Source: Hydnum rufescens UP504
Lineage: Eukaryota; Basidiomycota; Agaricomycetes; Cantharellales; Hydnaceae
Length of the DNA stretch: 64,000 nucleotides
Assembly (NCBI GenBank): GCA_014904985.1
Contig: MU129033.1
Location: 98,403-162,402, forward strand
Reading direction: 5' to 3'
The position numbers and the translations under genes were made by a program. Positions 10,939 to 22,418 of the stretch are shown here, in pieces (the stretch's first letter is position 1; each line of letters starts with the position of its first letter). Under the pieces are notes generated by a model. It searched no databases. It was not told where the DNA came from and worked only from the letters and a program-made list of their open reading frames with translations.

Positions 10939-12072
10939 TTGTCTCAGCATGACAACATCCTGTATCACCCTGCAATGCATGAATGCATTGCCATCCCCCC
11001 TTGTCTCTGTTCTTTAGAATGTTATCTTGAAATCATGTGCCAATTAGACAAGCCAGTAGGTGACTATATGGACCCCTTCTCTGTGGCCCCCATCACCATG
11101 TACCAATTCTTGATGGTGTGGATGAAATTTGCACCAGCACAGTACCACACTGCCTACTTCCTGTTTGATGAAGGGCAGCAGAGATGGTTTGTGGACAGGG
11201 AACTCATTATCACAATCCAGACAGCCCTGGAGAGGCTGCAGCATGTCATTACAGATGTCATAGGGATAGTGGGGGAAGAGCCACATCATTTTGTAATAGA
11301 TCATGACTCCAAATTAACAGAGCAATTGTGGATGTCTGATCAACTCAAGGAGCTCATGATGGCTGATAGGCTGTTAAAATTGTGGGTTGACTTAACATTT
11401 GGGAGACTCACCAAGCTCAGAAAGCTGCATCAGGGGGAAACTTCATCAACTCCCATGGCTATGGAGGACTTCCTTCCCCCTATGCCTGAATTGAAGGACC
11501 ATCTGCATAAAGCATGGCTCAATCCACATCTCCCTACCAAGAACATGGCTCATTGAGCCCTCACTGTGGGATGGGAAGTGATTGAAGCTGATCTCAATGG
11601 CACTCGCCCTATCAACCAGGCCATGAGGTATCCCTTCTTAGGCAGCCAAGCCCTGAAGTACACATACTATGACATTAAGCTGGAAGATGCCCTTGGAGTC
11701 CAACCCCTCCCCTGCATAAACACAGATCCCCATGGCTTGGGGCTATTTCTCCCCCCAGATGAACTCCAGGAGCCCAGCAGAGACATGAATCATGACTTCT
11801 TGTGAAGTCCAAGAGCAGGTGCTGGCTCAATAATAGATTTGCCTGCCTGGCCTGCACAGTCATCCAGGCAGGGCTTGCGAGGAAGCTCCTCCATGCTCCA
11901 GGCTTCATCTATTGATTTGGAAGCATCACTGGCTGTTTGGCAAGACATCCCCCTCAAGGATCAATGACCCCAAGAGAGCATTACCATCACCCCAAATCCC
12001 AAGAATCACTTCAAGGTCCTTTCCCAGTGAATCTCCACTCTTGGGGAAGGGTTAAAGAATACCCTCTGGAGC
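10939..12072 (+). pseudogene. G1 ORF1, unidentified protein upstream of gag
   Basis: One frame runs from the ATG at 10939 for about 370 codons with only a few TGA interruptions (11554, 11803, about 11968, about 12028), until a solo LTR breaks it. It reads as a compact, soluble protein rich in aromatic and charged residues (TMYQFLMVWMKFAPAQYHTA, FLFDEGQQRWFVDRELIITI, LLKLWVDLTFGRLTKLRKLH). It has no zinc knuckle, transmembrane helix or enzymatic motif I recognise. It lies between the primer-binding site and gag, where fungal gypsy elements usually have only a short leader. It may be an N-terminal extension of gag or a separate protein. The matching part of G2 is missing, so conservation cannot be tested inside this window. 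Confidence 0.55.
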
Positions 12073-13459
12073 CTGTTCTAAGCAGGAAATGAAGGGAGGA
12101 ATCCATCCAGAGTCCACAATATGGAATTGAGAATGAAAAGAGGGGACCATGGGATCAATCTGAATGTTAAGGCTCAAAGGAAGGAAGGTCTTTTTGGATA
12201 GAAATCTAATGCTGTAAGCAACACCTGCCCAAGCAATAGAACAAAGAATGAATATGGGTCACAAAACCACACCCTAAGGCTCTCCTCTTGAGGCCCTAGA
12301 CAAAGTGCATTAGTCGTAGTGGAATTCACCCAAGGAACCAGTGGCAATACATCAGTGCCTCAAAACTGGGGAGGGGGAAGACTATAGAAATTCACATCTC
12401 CTGCACTTAATATACATCACAGAAAAATGCTATGGTAACTGGCAGAAAGGTTAAATTAAGGTGAAAATGATGAAAAAGAAATCAAGTCAAAAGCTTTAAA
12501 ACTGAAGGAGATATTCCAAAATCAAGTCAGAATAGGGGAATATGGCTTAACCAAGCTATTCCTCCTCTCCTACTGAACAGAATCCCTTGGGGAATGGTGG
12601 AACTAGTCATCTTAGATGTACCCTTGGTCAGATATAAGAGGGGCAGAGAATAATTGCCATTAATAATCAAAAAAGCGGAGGCAATAATGGAATGAGACAT
12701 GGGGGGGTTAAATTGTAGAGAGCCAGGTTCTTATCGGATTGTTTTTCCCTTGGTACTGTTGGATGCAGACTGTCAACAGCTTTCTATGCATGCTTGTCCT
12801 GAACAAATTGGATCAAAACTGACTGAGAAAATCAAAAAATACTGAAGGGAAATATGAAACACATAGTAAAATCACCCTGAAAAGTGCAGTTCTCATTTGT
12901 TTGGCTCATGTTTGGTATCATATGAAAGGTGTGAATTGTAGCTCTCTGGGTGCTATCTTGCCGAGTTGATCCGATCAAAACTGATGGAGATATTCGATGT
13001 TTACTCCTTGAGAGTGCCGCATTAGCCCCTATTTGTCGTGTGACAGGTCCATGAGTCAGAATCAAGGCCTGGGTGTGTAATCCATTGTATTACATACTCA
13101 CAATTCATTAGAGTCACCCTTGAGGCAACAGGAAGTGTATCCAAAGTGGAGACTGATTTTGAAGGTCAAACAAAGCAAGCAAGTTGAATTGCTATTGCCA
13201 CATTGAGGTATGGCATAAAAAGATGGAATTTAGGGTGGCCTGTTGAAGTGCCATGGATGAAAAATAAATTGGCTTGTGTGCAAACAAAGGAATGGCGTGG
13301 ATTCACAGGTATTAGATGTATGGGATATAGGCTTGTTCTCAAATGAATGAACAGCATGGGAACTGGGCCACAGATTGACATAGGAATGGACTTGTTTAAT
13401 TGAAAAATTGCCCTGGGATAGGGTTTGTACATGGTGGGTATTTATCCCTGCAACACCAT
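12073..13459 (-). mobile_element. Solo LTR of second family in G1, minus orientation
   Basis: The LTR occupies 12077-13455 (1379 bases) and reads in reverse complement TGTTGCAGGGATAAATACCC to CCTGCTTAGA, where the second base from the end is altered. Flanks are CTGT (12073-12076) and CCAT (13456-13459), both one transition away from CCGT. It is the reverse complement of the solo LTR at 30665-32050 over most of its length. It splits G1 between ORF1 and gag. Confidence 0.85.
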
Positions 13460-13732
13460 CAAAGCCACAACCACTGGGATCAAGTGGGAGCCCACAGGAA
13501 CATGGGAAATGGGAGCTGTGTTAGGCCAGATGATCTGAAAATTGTCAAACAGGATCGCCCCAGCCTTAGGACTGACCCAACAAGTGCAGGGTCATTTGCC
13601 ACATGCCAGCTATCTCATAGCATGATTGAATGTGGAGGAAAATATGAGGCTACCTCCCAGCCAGGCATGGAACCTTGTCACTGACATGCCTGCCCTACCT
13701 GCCCGGGAGCCACCAGAGCCCATGACTATTAT

Positions 13733-15150
13733 TTGGGGCTAATCAAAGTGGCCCTGATGCCCCAGCTCAGCCTGCTCTTCATGAGTAACCCAATACAAGC
13801 CCCACTATCCAAATTAGGGCAAGCCCCCATCATTTCCCAAGTGTCGAATGGGAATACACCTCCCCTGGGTCCTTCAAGGCACATGAGCCCTGAATCCTTC
13901 ATGGGAGACCTACAAGTCAAGGATCCACTGCCCTCTCAACCCCACAGTTCAAAGGGTAGTGGGGGTGGCCAGCTGGAAGGGGGAAACAGTGAAGGCCCTA
14001 GTGGAGGTGGAGGTGGAGGTGGAGGTCCAAGCAGTGGAAATGGAGGCCCTCCTGGCCCTCCAGGCCCACCAGGCCCACCAGGTCCTCCCAGGCCTGAAGG
14101 ACTGCCCTCCAATGCCCCACCCTCTGGCATCATGTGGGACAATAAGCTTAAATGGTCCACTGTACCTGAATGGGATGGAGCTCACAAGACAGCAATCGAC
14201 TGGCTGTACAAATGTAATGACCTTGTGAGTCTAGGCCCTACATTGGAGGGCCAGTTGCCCATGATAGTGACATGCTGTTTTAAAGGAGCAGTAGCAACTG
14301 CTTGGTGGGTGCACTCCATGCCTGTCAAACACTCAATTCTCCAGTCATGGGACAACCTGTGTGAGTGGGTCTTACATTGCTATCTAGGAGTACATGGTGC
14401 AGCACCTAAAAGACAATGAAGAGGTCTTCCATAGTGCTGAGTACCCCAACAAATCACCTGCAGAGTACATACAATGGTGAATCCTCCTCTCATGCATTTT
14501 CTTGTGATTCACCCCCAATAGTCCCAAGGAAACGGCTTCAGTCATGAACAACATGCCAACCAAGTGCGATGTCATCCTGCACTGGAGTGACTGACCCCTG
14601 ATAGAATCAGTCCTGATGTTGGCCAAACAATTTGAAGCTGCATTGATCACCCAGTGGAGATCTTCACAGTACTACTGACATCGTTTAGGAGCAAGGAGCT
14701 CCAGGAGAGCCAATTTAGCCATGCAAGGGAATGATGAAGAAGGGGATGAGGAGGACTCCCTGCACTCCCCCTTCGAAGATGATTCTGAGGGAGCCTTCTA
14801 CTACTCCAGTGAGGAAGCAGAAGGAAATAGGACCTCTTTGACAGTGTTTAACATGGGAAAGTGCCTGGCAGGCTGATCTCAGCACCCCCAGTGTTGAGTA
14901 CCTCTGTTGAACAAGATGGCTGACAACATCAAGAAAACCTACCCATATCTTTGAGATGACTCTGTGGTCAGCCACAACAAGCCAGGCCAGAAGTGTTTCA
15001 CCTGTGGGAGTGAGAAACACTGGGTCTGAGAATGCAAACACTCTGGAGCTTATTCCAACCATCTCAAGAGAAGGACACTCAAAAAGGAGCACCAGCATTA
15101 TGAGATGCCTAGTTATAAAGCAGCATATTCAGCTGCTGTAGATTCTAAGC
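13733..15150 (+). pseudogene. G1 gag with proline/glycine linker and zinc knuckle
   Basis: The nucleocapsid-capsid precursor of G1. The N-terminal part has a Ser/Gly and Gly-Pro-Pro linker (about 13960-14090), followed by the capsid-like segment (LKWSTVPEWDGAHKTAIDWL to DNLCEWVLHCYLG). Near 14390 the frame shifts, and coding resumes as VQHLKDNEEVFHSAEYPN, then MNNMPTKCDVILHWSD, as in G2. A CCHC zinc knuckle (CFTCGSEKHWV-stop-EC, 14994-15035) has correct C-x2-C-x4-H-x4-C spacing with one TGA inside it. Glycine and proline repeats are linker, not collagen. The G2 counterpart is 53701-56098 on the minus strand. Confidence 0.85.
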
Positions 15151-15169
15151 AGAATTTTTAATTACAGGA

Positions 15170-16690
15170 TGGATGAACCCAGCTTCACCATCTAGTTCCC
15201 CTGCAACCTATCAGAAGCCCACATATATAGAGACTCAAGAACCCTTGCTGCATAATGTAAACATGGCAATGAGTAATATACAGCTTCCCCCTCCCATGAA
15301 ATCCTTCCTGGATTTGCCAAGAAAACCTCCTGATAGACAACACCCCTGCAATCTGGGAGAAATGAGTCAGAAATTTGCAGCAGTGGCCACAACATCAAAG
15401 CCAGTTGAGAACAGGCCACTGGAATCACTGAAGGCTCTGAATGACCTTTCAGTGAAGGTTATTCCTTGCCTCAAGGCCAGAGCCACACCCCCAGGGAAAT
15501 CGGCCCTGGGCATTATGGCGCTCAGTGTATACTGGCTACTTGGGGTCACTCTCAAGTCCAGAAGTACAGCTACAACTATATTTGGGCACTGACATCATGC
15601 TGATATCAGAGGAATGCTATAAAGCCCTGGAATGTCACCCAAAATTACAAAAGGGGATGAAACTCAGCCTTTTTGAGCTCACCAATCAAGCAAAAATCCT
15701 AGGCTATGTGAATCTTTGAGTCTTCATGCCTATGAAGGATGGTCAAATGCTAGAATTTATCAAGGGGGCCTACATAATACCAGGAATGAATGCCCCAGTG
15801 TTGCTAGGTGAGGACTTCCAGGTCAATTATGAACTCTCTGTGCTGAGAATGGCACAAGAGACATGCCTCTTGATCAGTCAGCCAGAGGAGTGATTTGACA
15901 TTTGTGCTCATTTGACCCCCCTTGTGGCAAGAAATGTCCAAGTCTGGCCATGCCATCCCCCAGGGATCTGGAACCATGCTGCGTACCTAGCTGCTTCCAG
16001 GAACCCTGACAGGTGCCAAGAATATTTCTGCATGCCATGCCTGCTGTGAGCAGCAAAGGACATGAGAATCTGTCCTGGATGGGCCACCAGGGTTCCAGTG
16101 GAAGGTCTAGTAGCAGGGCATGAGGAATGGTTCATGGAGAGGGTTACACTCCCCACAAGCAATGGGTGCTTCCTAGCAGCTCTGTCACCACTGCTTAAGT
16201 CTAAAGAGCTCATAGTGCAGGTAGCCAATATGTCCCCCACCGCAGAATGGATTCACAAGGGCAATGTACTGGGCATCCTACATGACCCAGAGCAGTACTT
16301 CAATAGAGCCAGGGATGATGAACAAATGCAGCACTTGAAAGCCTATGCCCAGGTAGTGCAGAAGATTGGCTGAGGATCACTAGGGGACAAGGATCTATCA
16401 GATCAAGCATCAGTGAAGTCATGAGCACTGGAGATTCCCCCAGGACCTGATGATCCCAATGAGCTTTGGGGCCCTAAAACATCAGAGCCTGTGGACCCAA
16501 CTACATATGACTCAAAGAGACTTGAAGAACTCATAGACATTGCTCCAGATGCCCCTCCAGACATAAAAGCGAAGACTCTGGCTTTGATCAAAAAGTGTTC
16601 AGGTTTGACAATTGCCTGGGGATGTTGGAAATAATCACCAGGATCTGCATGAAGGAGGAAGCCCCCCATGTCCATGCCTATGTATGGGGC
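15170..16690 (+). pseudogene. G1 protease and pre-RT linker
   Basis: The aspartic protease region is recognised by comparison with G2: GYLGSL, then the active-site position (about 15570), ISEECYKALECHPKLQKGMK, LSLFELTNQAKILGYVNL, MNAPVLLGEDFQVNYELSVL. Where G2 keeps a normal Asp-Ser-Gly triplet, G1 reads Tyr-Leu-Gly, so the catalytic Asp is lost; the Ser to Leu change fits TCG to TTG. The linker 15900-16690 (NGCFLAALSPLLKSKELIVQ, EWIHKGNVLGILHDPEQYFN) leads to the reverse transcriptase. Several stops and frameshifts are present. Confidence 0.8.
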
Positions 16691-17984
16691 TTTGCCAGTG
16701 AAAAGACAAGTGATCAACAAGCAGATGGACAAGTGGATCCATCAGGAGGTGGTGGAACCTTTGAAAAGTCCCTGGGCTGCCCCTGTAGTTATAGCATATT
16801 GAAATGGGAAGCTGATATTCTGTGTAGACTACAGGAAACTCAACACCATGACTATACCTGATGAATTCCCAATCCCTCAACAAATGGAGACCCTGCAAGC
16901 CCTGTCAGGATCACAGGTCTTGTCTGCCCTCAATGTGCTGGCAGGATTCCATCAGATGATGATAGATGCAGAGGATAAAGAGAAGACAGCCTTCTGTTCA
17001 CACTGAGGGCTCTGGAAATTCAAATGAATGCCCTTTGGCCTTAGGAATGGCCCCTCAATCTTTCAGAGGATGATGCAATCTATCCTTGCCCCATTCCTAT
17101 GGATATTCTCACTGGTGTACATAGATGATATCATAGTGTATTAAAAATCATATGAGGAACACCTGGAGCACCTCGACCAGGTCCTACAGGTGTGTGCTGA
17201 AGCTAAACTAACCTTGGCTCCCAAGAAGTGCCACTTCATGTACACCTCTATCCTACTACTGGGACAAAAGGTCTCCCAACTTGGGTTGTTGACCCACAAG
17301 GAAAAGATCAACTTGAAGGCCATTATGGACCTAGCCTGCCCCCATAATAGAGCAATGCTGAAAATGTTCCTGGGGATGGCTGTTTACTTCTTGCACTTTA
17401 TACCACACTACTCAGAGTGAGCAGTGCCATTATTTGAACTACTATGAAAAGGCACAAGCTGTACTTGGGGGGTGGAGCAAGAATGAGCCTTTGAAGACAT
17501 CAAAGAAGGGCTGGTCTCAGCCCCCACACTCAGTCACTCAATTCCAGCTAGGCTGTATCATATATATTCTGATGCATCAGCCATAGCCATAGGGGCCAGT
17601 CTAAAACAAATCCAGCCAATAGCAATGAGAAATCTGAAGGGTACGAAAATATATGATAAGATCCTGGCTGTGCATGCAAAAGGCAAGCCTGTCCTGAAAA
17701 TAGCTCATCAAGCCTTGAAGAATACAAATGACATGCCTGACCCCAGCCCCTGGGCTGAGAATGTGGAAGACACAATAGTACATGTCAAACAAGTAATCAC
17801 CTACTGGAGTAGGTCCCTCAAGTCTGCCAAATGAAACTATTCAGCAATGGAGAGAGAAGCCCTAGGGGTTAAGGAAGCACTAGTGCATTTCCAACCCTTC
17901 ATCAAAGGCAAGAAAAACATTGTGATTACAGATCACACAGCCCTGCAATGGGCCAGGACATATGAAAATGCCAACAGATGTCTC
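16691..17984 (+). pseudogene. G1 reverse transcriptase and first part of RNase H
   Basis: RT copies the element RNA into DNA. Visible blocks: PLKSPWA (about 16770), VDYRKLNTMTIPDEFPIPQQ (about 16830), [35 protein letters not shown], then VYIDDIIVY with an intact YIDD box at 17118-17129, the polymerase active site. The connection domain follows (TLAPKKCHFMYTSILLLGQK). RNase H starts near 17540 (YHIYSDASAIAIGASLKQ) and continues through NYSAMEREALGVKEALVHFQ and ITDHTALQW to 17984, where element N is inserted. In-frame TGA and TAA codons break the frame at several places, for example next to the YIDD box. The RNase H end resumes at 29233. Confidence 0.9.
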
Positions 17985-17988
17985 ATGG

Positions 17989-19538
17989 TGTAAGCAGGAG
18001 AAATGGGGGGAATCTCTGCTACAGTCTGCGATATGGAATCAAGAATGAAGAGTGGGGGCCACCAATATAATTCGAATATTCAGGTCTGGGTGTAGGAAGG
18101 TCTTTGGGATGGAAGATAATCCGCTGTAAGCAGTAGTTGCCCAAGCAGATGAATAAAGGGGAAAATGTGCCACAAATACCACACTCTAAGGTCCTAATAT
18201 TGTGGCCCTAGAAAAAGTGCAGTAGGAACAGTGCCCTCAGATGGAATTTGCCCAGGAATCCAGCAGCAATACTTCAGTGCTTCAGACTGGGGAGGGGGAA
18301 GACAATGGAATTTTCAACACAATTCGCTTAATATACAACACGGCTATAAGATCAAATATCCGACGGAAGCAGGGGGATAGGGGAAATATGTAGAAAAAGG
18401 AATCAAGTCAAAAGATTCAAAACTGACAGAGATATTCAATTTACAAGTCTGGGGATAGGATAGAGCATAAAATGACTGTTTCTCCTTCCCTTTTGGACAG
18501 ATTCCCTTGAGAAATGGTGGAATAAGTCATCCTAAACGTCCTATCCTTTGGATATAAGGCTACTGGACAATATTTGATATTTGAAAATTGGAAGGAGGAA
18601 TGATGTTCTCCTGAGACAAGGGGGAAATTCATATGTAGAACACCGAGTTCTTTTTCGTTCGTGACGCCCTTCATACCATTAGATGGGCATTTTCAATACC
18701 TTTCTAGGAGTGGTCGTTTCGTGTAAATCCGATCAAAACTGACGGATAAATTTGAGAGATACACCTCCTAATTATGAATGAGCAGGTGAAATTGCTCCAG
18801 AAGCTCCAGTTTTAATCAGACGAACACATAATTGGTATCATTCGATAGGTATTGATCACAGCTTTCAGGGAGCTATATTTTCGAGTCGATCGGATACGAA
18901 TTGACTTCGAAAAGCGGAAAATACTCCTTAAGAGCATGGATTCCATAGTAAAATTGTTCTAGAACATGCAATTTTAATTGGATCGACTCGTGCTCAGTAT
19001 CGTTGGATAGGTGTGAATCATATCCTTCCGGACGCTACTTTTCAAGCCGATCCGATCAAAACTGACAGAGAAATTCAACGAATACTCCTTAAGAGTGCCG
19101 CATTTGCCCCTATTTGATTATGTAACCATATCCACGAGTAGGAATGAAGGCCCAGGTGTGTAATCCATCGTATTACATAATCACCATTCGTTAGAGTTTC
19201 CCTTAAGGCAACAAGATCTGTATGAGCAGATTGAAAGAGAATTCAAGACAATATACAGAAGGGCAAGTTGAATTGCCAGGTCCACCATATCATGGCTTAT
19301 GGTAGGACATAGATGAATACAGTCCCTGTGGCCTGTTGAAGACCCCAGGACATTGACTTGTGTACAAAGGAAATGAGCATTCCATTTACATCTTCTCAGG
19401 CATATGGAATTCATGCTCATCCATGAACAGATGAAAGGATTGTTATTCAGATGACATATTGGTACATTTTTAATTTGTTCATTGGAAAATTTGACACTGA
19501 AAGGGAACTCTATGTGGTAGGGATTTTTCCCTCCAACA
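17989..19538 (-). repeat. N 3' LTR
   Basis: It reads TGTAAGCAGG to CTCCAACA on the plus strand. It matches 27678-29228 along its length, with a few dozen differences by eye, mostly transitions. Three diverged copies of an internal module (about 18660-18780, 18830-18930, 18960-19090) each contain a GATCxGATCAAAACTGACxG-type stretch (the middle copy degenerate) with a preceding GGTATCATTxGATAGGT-type stretch. Confidence 0.93.
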
Positions 19539-19559
19539 TATTAGGCCTCAGCTGAGTTG

Positions 19560-20870
19560 TGGTCCCTCATGACTGGTATTACAATAATATACATTTCACC
19601 TTGTTATAGCATGTTTATTTGCAGCGGGATTCTGTGTTCAGGTGTTTGCCATCAGAAGAATGTTTTTTGACATTGCTCTTTTTAGCCGGCGACCCAGATC
19701 CCGACCCACTAGGCTGTGGCTCCTCTCCTTTTCATTTTAACTTGAGTGGGGTGGCTCTCGGATTGGTATTGACCTTGGTGAATGATGCCTTCTTTTGGTG
19801 ATTAGATTGGTGATTTCCACCACCCAAACACCATTATGCGCAGCAGTTGGCGATATCGAATTCCAATGATGGAACATGTTTTGAATCTCGCTTTTGAGTG
19901 CCGTGAATCAAGGATCCAACTTATCAACTTTTTGAGCAATTGTGGTAAGAGCTCCAATCAATAACTCATTGATCATTTGATAATAGTCATCCAGCATCAT
20001 AGACTCGTTGTGGACTCGCAACAGGATATTCTTTAGTGAGTACACTGAGTCTGACATGCTTGTTGTTGCAGAACCTCAATCATATCGAACTGGTTGAACA
20101 TCGAAGAAGTCGAGGCCTTAAAGTGCTTCATCAATTCCTCCGTGTCGATAAGTGTTCATATTCACGTCATCGCAGAGGTGTTCAAATTTGGTGTGTAGAG
20201 AGTCGAATTCCCGTCTTATGGGCAATGGCTATGTCCTGACAAATCTTTCTTGTAGGCATCCATCTTCGCCGCAACCTTGCCTACATTCTTCAGCACCTCA
20301 TCAGGAACATGGTTGACTAGGCTTCCTGAACCCGGCTGCATCGAGGAAGGTAAATGTTTGTTTTTGTGGCTGACTTGGCTATGGAAGGTGTGTGATCGGC
20401 CGCGAGATTATCTTCACCTATTTTATTGACCTCTCCGACTGGCTCAGATCTGTTCTCATCGCTCTCGATCCAGGTTCGGAGTCATTGTCTAGATTGTGCT
20501 CCATATCAAGAGGGTGCGGGCTTGTTGACCTCAACTTTGTTCCATCACTCTCCTGATGTTTTTCCTCTTTCTCACGTGAAATCGATCAGGCTCGCTTTTC
20601 TCTGTTTCTTCCTCTCTTTTCCTCAACATGATCGGAAGTCCCTTGTCATCATCCTCGGGTCTGTACAAGTTCAAGCAATGGGGTCGATATTGTTCTGCCA
20701 TACTGCAGGAGAAGGTGAGACAGTCTGTCTCAGACAGGACCTCAACTGGAACAGTGATTTGTATCCTCCGATTATCCTCAAGCCCAGCATGCTTCGTCTC
20801 GAGGATCCAGTGTAACACTCGCCTCGAGTCTGTCAAGGATAAAGTTCGCGGATCATAACCCTATGTCTAA
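19560..20870 (-). pseudogene. N 3'-terminal ORF, unidentified
   Basis: Downstream of the integrase on the minus strand, coding-like sequence continues towards the 3' LTR. An open segment of about 100 codons (20531-20836) contains LPIMLRKREEETEKSEPDRF and a basic end, RKRKNIRR. Further on, with stops, comes VNHVPDEVLKNVGKVAARMD and MKHFKASTSSMFNQFDMIEV. It is hydrophilic and has no recognised domain. It may be the C-terminal end of the integrase polyprotein or a separate product. Confidence that it is coding rests on composition only. Confidence 0.4.
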
Positions 20871-20891
20871 GTTCGATTTTACTGAATTTCA

Positions 20892-22400
20892 TCATTCCCC
20901 AAGGCAGCCAATTGAATGACTCGCGCTTAAAGACAACCCCTTTTGGGAATCGAGGCAGGTCGCCTTCCGCATTTGGAACGATATTTGTATAGTCCCACAT
21001 TTCATGCTCTTCGTTATTGAATGGTTGTCTTCTTCCTCAGCCTCATCTATCGGTCCAAGGGCCAATGCCCGTTGTTTCACAGCATCATATATTTCTTGCC
21101 AATACTCGATGAGCTCGTCTGGATCCGTTATTTCCCATGACTTAATCTTCTTTCGCCTTTGTATGGCCATTGACACAATAGGATCGTTGTCATAGTAGTT
21201 CCAGACAGCTCTCGGACGATTGGTTCAGTGTTCTCTCAGAAATGGTATAGCTTCAGTTGCTTCCATGCTATCAGCCTTCGCAACACGACTCCATCGGGCT
21301 GTTGGATGACATAGGCTCCAGACGGCCTTCATTGTACTATAATGAAAGGTCCGAACCACTTTGCCATCCCTTTTGACCTGTGTTGATTGTCCAGTGCTTT
21401 GTTATAAATGATAACCCACTCTCCCGGATAGTATTCACCAATGGCCATTCGCACTGCATGTTTCCTATTGAAGGCATCGGTGGCCTTTAAGCGAGACTTC
21501 TCATTGGCCTGGACTGTGTCATCAAGCAACTGATCATGCTTGCTTATTTGCAGGATCTGCAATGCAAGAAGTTCCTCTGAGGACTTCACAGAGGGCCAGT
21601 CAAGAGAATGAAAGGTTTTGTCTTTCACGTCGTAAGGCATTAATGGATGTTGACCATAAAGCAAGTAATAGGGCGTATATCTGGTATTTCATTTGACAGT
21701 AACCCGATTGGCCCATACTGCATACCCTACATAGTTGGGCCAATCGTAGATACGAATTCCATGTATTTTCCAAATCACATTAATCCAAACCGTGTGTCTG
21801 CGTTCTGATTTTCCATTCGCTTGTGGATTATAGGGTGAAATCCGTACAACTGGCACCTTATATTTGTCCATGAGCAATTGGACGCACCCTTAAACTCAGA
21901 TCTGTTGTCTATTGTCAAGTGAAAAATGCAGCCATAACTGGCACATTACTTCGAAGAGGAAGTCGGCAATCTTTTCGGAAGACAGATGTCGCAGCTTTCG
22001 TGGCTTCAAGGAACCCAGTAAGATTGTCCACTAAGTCTACTATATACTTGAACCGTGTTTCCCTTTAGGCATGTTCACCGAGTCCATGTCAAACCATCTA
22101 AGCAAGGTTCAAGTGTACTGTGGTTGAATTGGAATCTTATTCCTATAGGTCGATTGTATCTTGACACTCATGGCAAGTCTGACAATACTCGCGCGATGAA
22201 ATTGTACATATTTGGCCACCAATACGAGTCTCTGATCTTTCGAATGTTGGATCTCGACCTCGATGTCCAGACTCATCATGTGCGTCTTGACAGATCCTTA
22301 ATCATATTTCCTCGTTTAAGACTACTTGCTGAGGTGGCTTATCTCCATTTCGTCTCCATAGCATGTTTTCGAAGATGAAGAATTGCCTGGCCCAATTGGC
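20892..22400 (-). pseudogene. N integrase
   Basis: Integrase inserts the cDNA into the host genome. Minus-strand blocks: a zinc-finger remnant, CHECQ (about 22165); KYIVDLVDNLTGFLEA (about 22030), the core strand around the first catalytic Asp; NPQANGKSERR (about 21830), with the catalytic Glu in the usual NPQANG-x-x-E setting; a GYTPY-like box followed by LLYGQHPLMPYDV (about 21650); and a C-terminal segment (GEYYPGEWVIIYNKALDNQH, WFGPFIIVQ). The middle Asp region is damaged and the frame has several stops. No chromodomain follows. Confidence 0.8.
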
Positions 22401-22418
22401 TATCTGGGATCATCACTT

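Noticed and set aside
13990..14095. Collagen-like Gly-Pro-Pro stretch
   Set aside because: It lies inside the gag frame of G1 as a short low-complexity linker; there is no extended Gly-X-Y domain.
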